Positions 62,642 to 64,000 of a stretch of 64,000 nucleotides of DNA are shown piece by piece. The position numbers were made by a program, and so were the translations under genes. Origin of the DNA: Pseudoneobacillus rhizosphaerae (GTDB lineage: Bacteria > Bacillota > Bacilli > Bacillales > Cytobacillaceae). Below the pieces are notes generated by a model, which saw nothing but the letters and a program-made list of their open reading frames with translations, searched no databases and had not been told where the DNA came from. The stretch spans positions 178,793-242,792 of the forward strand of contig NZ_CAKJTG010000005.1 in NCBI RefSeq assembly GCF_917563885.1, in the 5' to 3' direction. Within the stretch, counting starts at the first letter, position 1; the number at the start of each line of letters is the position of its first letter.

Positions 62642-63859
62642 TTGAAAGCACTAGGTTTAATCGTTGAATATAATCCTTTTCATAATGGTCACCTATTCCA
62701 TATTGAGGCAGCTAAACAAACTGTTATGCCAGATGTTGTCATTGCGGTCATGAGTGGGAACTTTCTTCAAAGAGGGGAACCAGCACTTGTTAACAAGTGG
62801 TATCGAACAGAAATGGCCCTATTGGGTGGAGTGGACATAGTAGTTGAATTACCTTACCGATTTGCTACTCAGAAAGCTGAAACATTTGCATTAGGAGCTG
62901 TTTCGATTCTAAACGCCCTAAATTGTGATTCTTTATGTTTCGGAAGTGAGGATGGGGATATTAACTCATTTCTGAATACTAGGTCCATGATTGAAGAAAA
63001 TAATGAACAATTTCAACAATACATAAATAGATATATAAAATCGGGAATTAGCTATCCAACAGCTCTAAAATATGCTTTTAATGATCTTGCTCCAACAGAT
63101 GAGATGGTCAATCTTTCCAAACCGAATAATATTCTAGGGTATCACTATATTGAAGCTATAGATAAGCTCTGCAGTCCAATTAAAGCATTTACAATTAAAC
63201 GGAAAAATGCTGAGTATCATGATGAACATTTCGCATCAGAAACGATTGCAAGCGCAACTAGTATTCGAAAGGCACTTTTTTCAAATAAGGGAGATATTGA
63301 CCGATTTGTTCCAATATCGACGAAAGATTTATTAATAAAATATATCGATGATTTTCAAGAATTCCATCAATGGGAGAATTACTGGCCACTACTTAAATAT
63401 CGTATTCTTCATGCAGCAAATAGCGAACTTAAAGAAATTTATGAAGTGGAAGAGGGATTAGAAAATCGGTTTAAAAATGCCGCTATTCAATCCCAGTCCT
63501 TTCAACAATTCATGCAGTCCATAAAAACGAAACGTTATACATGGACTAGACTACAAAGAGCATGCTTACATATATTAACGAATACAAAAAAAGTGGACAT
63601 GCTAACCCAAATAGAAACTCCCTCCTATTTACGTTTATTAGGAATGAGTGAAAAGGGACGAAACTATTTAAATCAACAGAAAAAATCCCTTCAGTTACCA
63701 CTCATCTCAAAAGTATCATCCTTCCACGGTAATGGGAATTTAGATTTAGAACTTGATCTTAAAGCCTCGAAGCTTTATGCACTTGGATTATCTGAGCCCT
63801 ATCAAACAAGGTTATTAGATTTAGACTTTAGAAAGCCACCTATCATCTTGAAAAGATAA
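62642..63859 (+). CDS. tmcAL: tRNA(Met) cytidine acetate ligase TmcAL (YlbM)
   Basis: TmcAL makes N4-acetylcytidine at the wobble base of elongator tRNA-Met using acetate and ATP. The 405-residue protein starts LGLIVEYNPFHNGHLFHIEAAKQ with the HxGH nucleotidyltransferase motif, then VAVMSGNFLQRGEPA-type core (here VIAVMSGNFLQRGEPALVNKW), and a helical C-terminal part. It starts with TTG (62642-62644) after AAAGGAGG, an excellent SD. It is divergent from ylbN. Directly downstream is the IS element. Confidence 0.92.
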   Translation: MKALGLIVEYNPFHNGHLFHIEAAKQTVMPDVVIAVMSGNFLQRGEPALVNKWYRTEMALLGGVDIVVELPYRFATQKAETFALGAVSILNALNCDSLCFGSEDGDINSFLNTRSMIEENNEQFQQYINRYIKSGISYPTALKYAFNDLAPTDEMVNLSKPNNILGYHYIEAIDKLCSPIKAFTIKRKNAEYHDEHFASETIASATSIRKALFSNKGDIDRFVPISTKDLLIKYIDDFQEFHQWENYWPLLKYRILHAANSELKEIYEVEEGLENRFKNAAIQSQSFQQFMQSIKTKRYTWTRLQRACLHILTNTKKVDMLTQIETPSYLRLLGMSEKGRNYLNQQKKSLQLPLISKVSSFHGNGNLDLELDLKASKLYALGLSEPYQTRLLDLDFRKPPIILKR

Positions 63860-63881
63860 ATACAAAAAAGCACCTTTAATG

Positions 63882-63933
63882 AACTGCACCCCAATTGTTA
63901 GACACTATCTAACAGTTGGAGGTGCAGTTTTTT
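63882..63933 (+). terminator. Terminator-like hairpin within the IS end
   Basis: AACTGCACC (63882-63890) pairs with GGTGCAGTT (63921-63929), and CAATTGTTAGA with TCTAACAGTTG (one wobble), followed by TTTTTT. It would block read-through from ylbM into the transposase. Confidence 0.75.
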
Positions 63934-63935
63934 GT

Positions 63936-64000
63936 ATGTCAAAATATCCAAGTGATATTAAATTAAATATTATTCAAAGCTATAACCCAAAAGTGTTTTC
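63936..64000 (+). CDS. IS3-family OrfA-like transposase, 5' fragment
   Basis: Only 21 complete codons are visible, reading MSKYPSDIKLNIIQSYNP and on. This is typical of the start of IS3-family OrfA helix-turn-helix proteins (MSKYsxefKLxvVqxY). GGAGGTG lies eleven bases upstream. The frame is open to the window end. Whether the element is intact cannot be told. Confidence 0.65.
   Translation, partial: MSKYPSDIKLNIIQSYNPKVF

Larger units (their letters stand above)
63880..64000 (+). mobile_element. Left end of an IS3-family element (IS150-like), cut by the window
   Basis: TGAACTGCACCCCAATTGTT at 63880 is like the terminal repeats of IS3-family (IS150 group) elements of Firmicutes, and 56 bases in a small reading frame with an IS3 OrfA-like start begins. 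The right end and target duplication lie beyond the window. Confidence 0.7.

Overview
The window is a contiguous, AT-rich chromosomal segment of an endospore-forming Bacillaceae (Bacillus sensu lato; genus not resolvable from this alone). The evidence is gene content and order: the division and cell-wall (dcw) cluster runs into spoIIGA-sigE-sigG, then ylmC-D-E-sepF-ylmG-H-divIVA-ileS, ylyA-lspA-rluD, the pyrimidine operon, rqcH, a Ca-type P-ATPase, yloC-remA-gmk-rpoZ-coaBC. This is Bacillus subtilis order read on the minus strand, with typical Gram-positive SD sequences, many TTG starts, a T-box and PyrR attenuators.

Layout from base 1. At 1-5.8 kb lie coaBC (cut by the window edge), rpoZ, gmk, remA, yloC and a P-type ATPase (all minus). 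At 5.9-10.5 kb are rqcH and two accessory genes, a KinB-like sensor kinase and an MFS transporter (plus); in B. subtilis the pyrE-rqcH interval instead holds the cysH sulfate-assimilation operon. The complete pyrRPBCAAABKDFE operon occupies 10.5-22.4 kb, with one sigma-A promoter and three PyrR-type attenuators. Next come rluD, lspA, a DksA-like ylyA, T-box-controlled ileS, divIVA and the ylm/sepF genes (22.4-31.5 kb). The sporulation sigma block sigG, sigE, spoIIGA and then ftsZ, ftsA follow (31.5-37.1 kb). The dcw cluster proper (37.2-52.8 kb) runs sbp, two DUF881 genes, divIB, murB, spoVE, murD, mraY, a stand-alone MurF-N-like gene, murE, spoVD, pbpB, ftsL, rsmH, mraZ. At 53-64 kb are bshC, a DUF3397 membrane protein, a PanE-like reductase, a three-gene acyl-CoA carboxylase operon, a YlbP acetyltransferase, an RsfA-family regulator, a crotonase-fold enzyme, rpmF, ylbN and ylbM, then the left end of an IS3-family element running off the window.

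How it works together: most of the window couples growth (UMP synthesis, isoleucyl-tRNA charging, division, peptidoglycan precursors) to sporulation (SpoIIGA/SigE, SigG, SpoVD, SpoVE, RsfA). Regulatory DNA that can be read directly includes a spoIIG promoter with the atypical 22-bp spacer and a Spo0A box, a sigma-H-type promoter before ftsA, a sigma-F-type promoter plus an SD-sequestering hairpin before sigG, 10-bp-phased GTGG repeats before mraZ, and a divergent pair of sigma-A promoters with superposed -35 boxes between ylbN and ylbM.

Most of the window is conserved core genome. The unusual points are: no murG in the cluster, a truncated MurF-like gene between murE and mraY, an acyl-CoA carboxylase operon with a 20-bp palindrome and a cre-like site, a crotonase homologue that lacks one catalytic Glu, the kinase/MFS pair, a nested 95-nt palindrome between convergent genes, and an IS end that itself forms a terminator. 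I see no tRNA, rRNA, CRISPR array or prophage.
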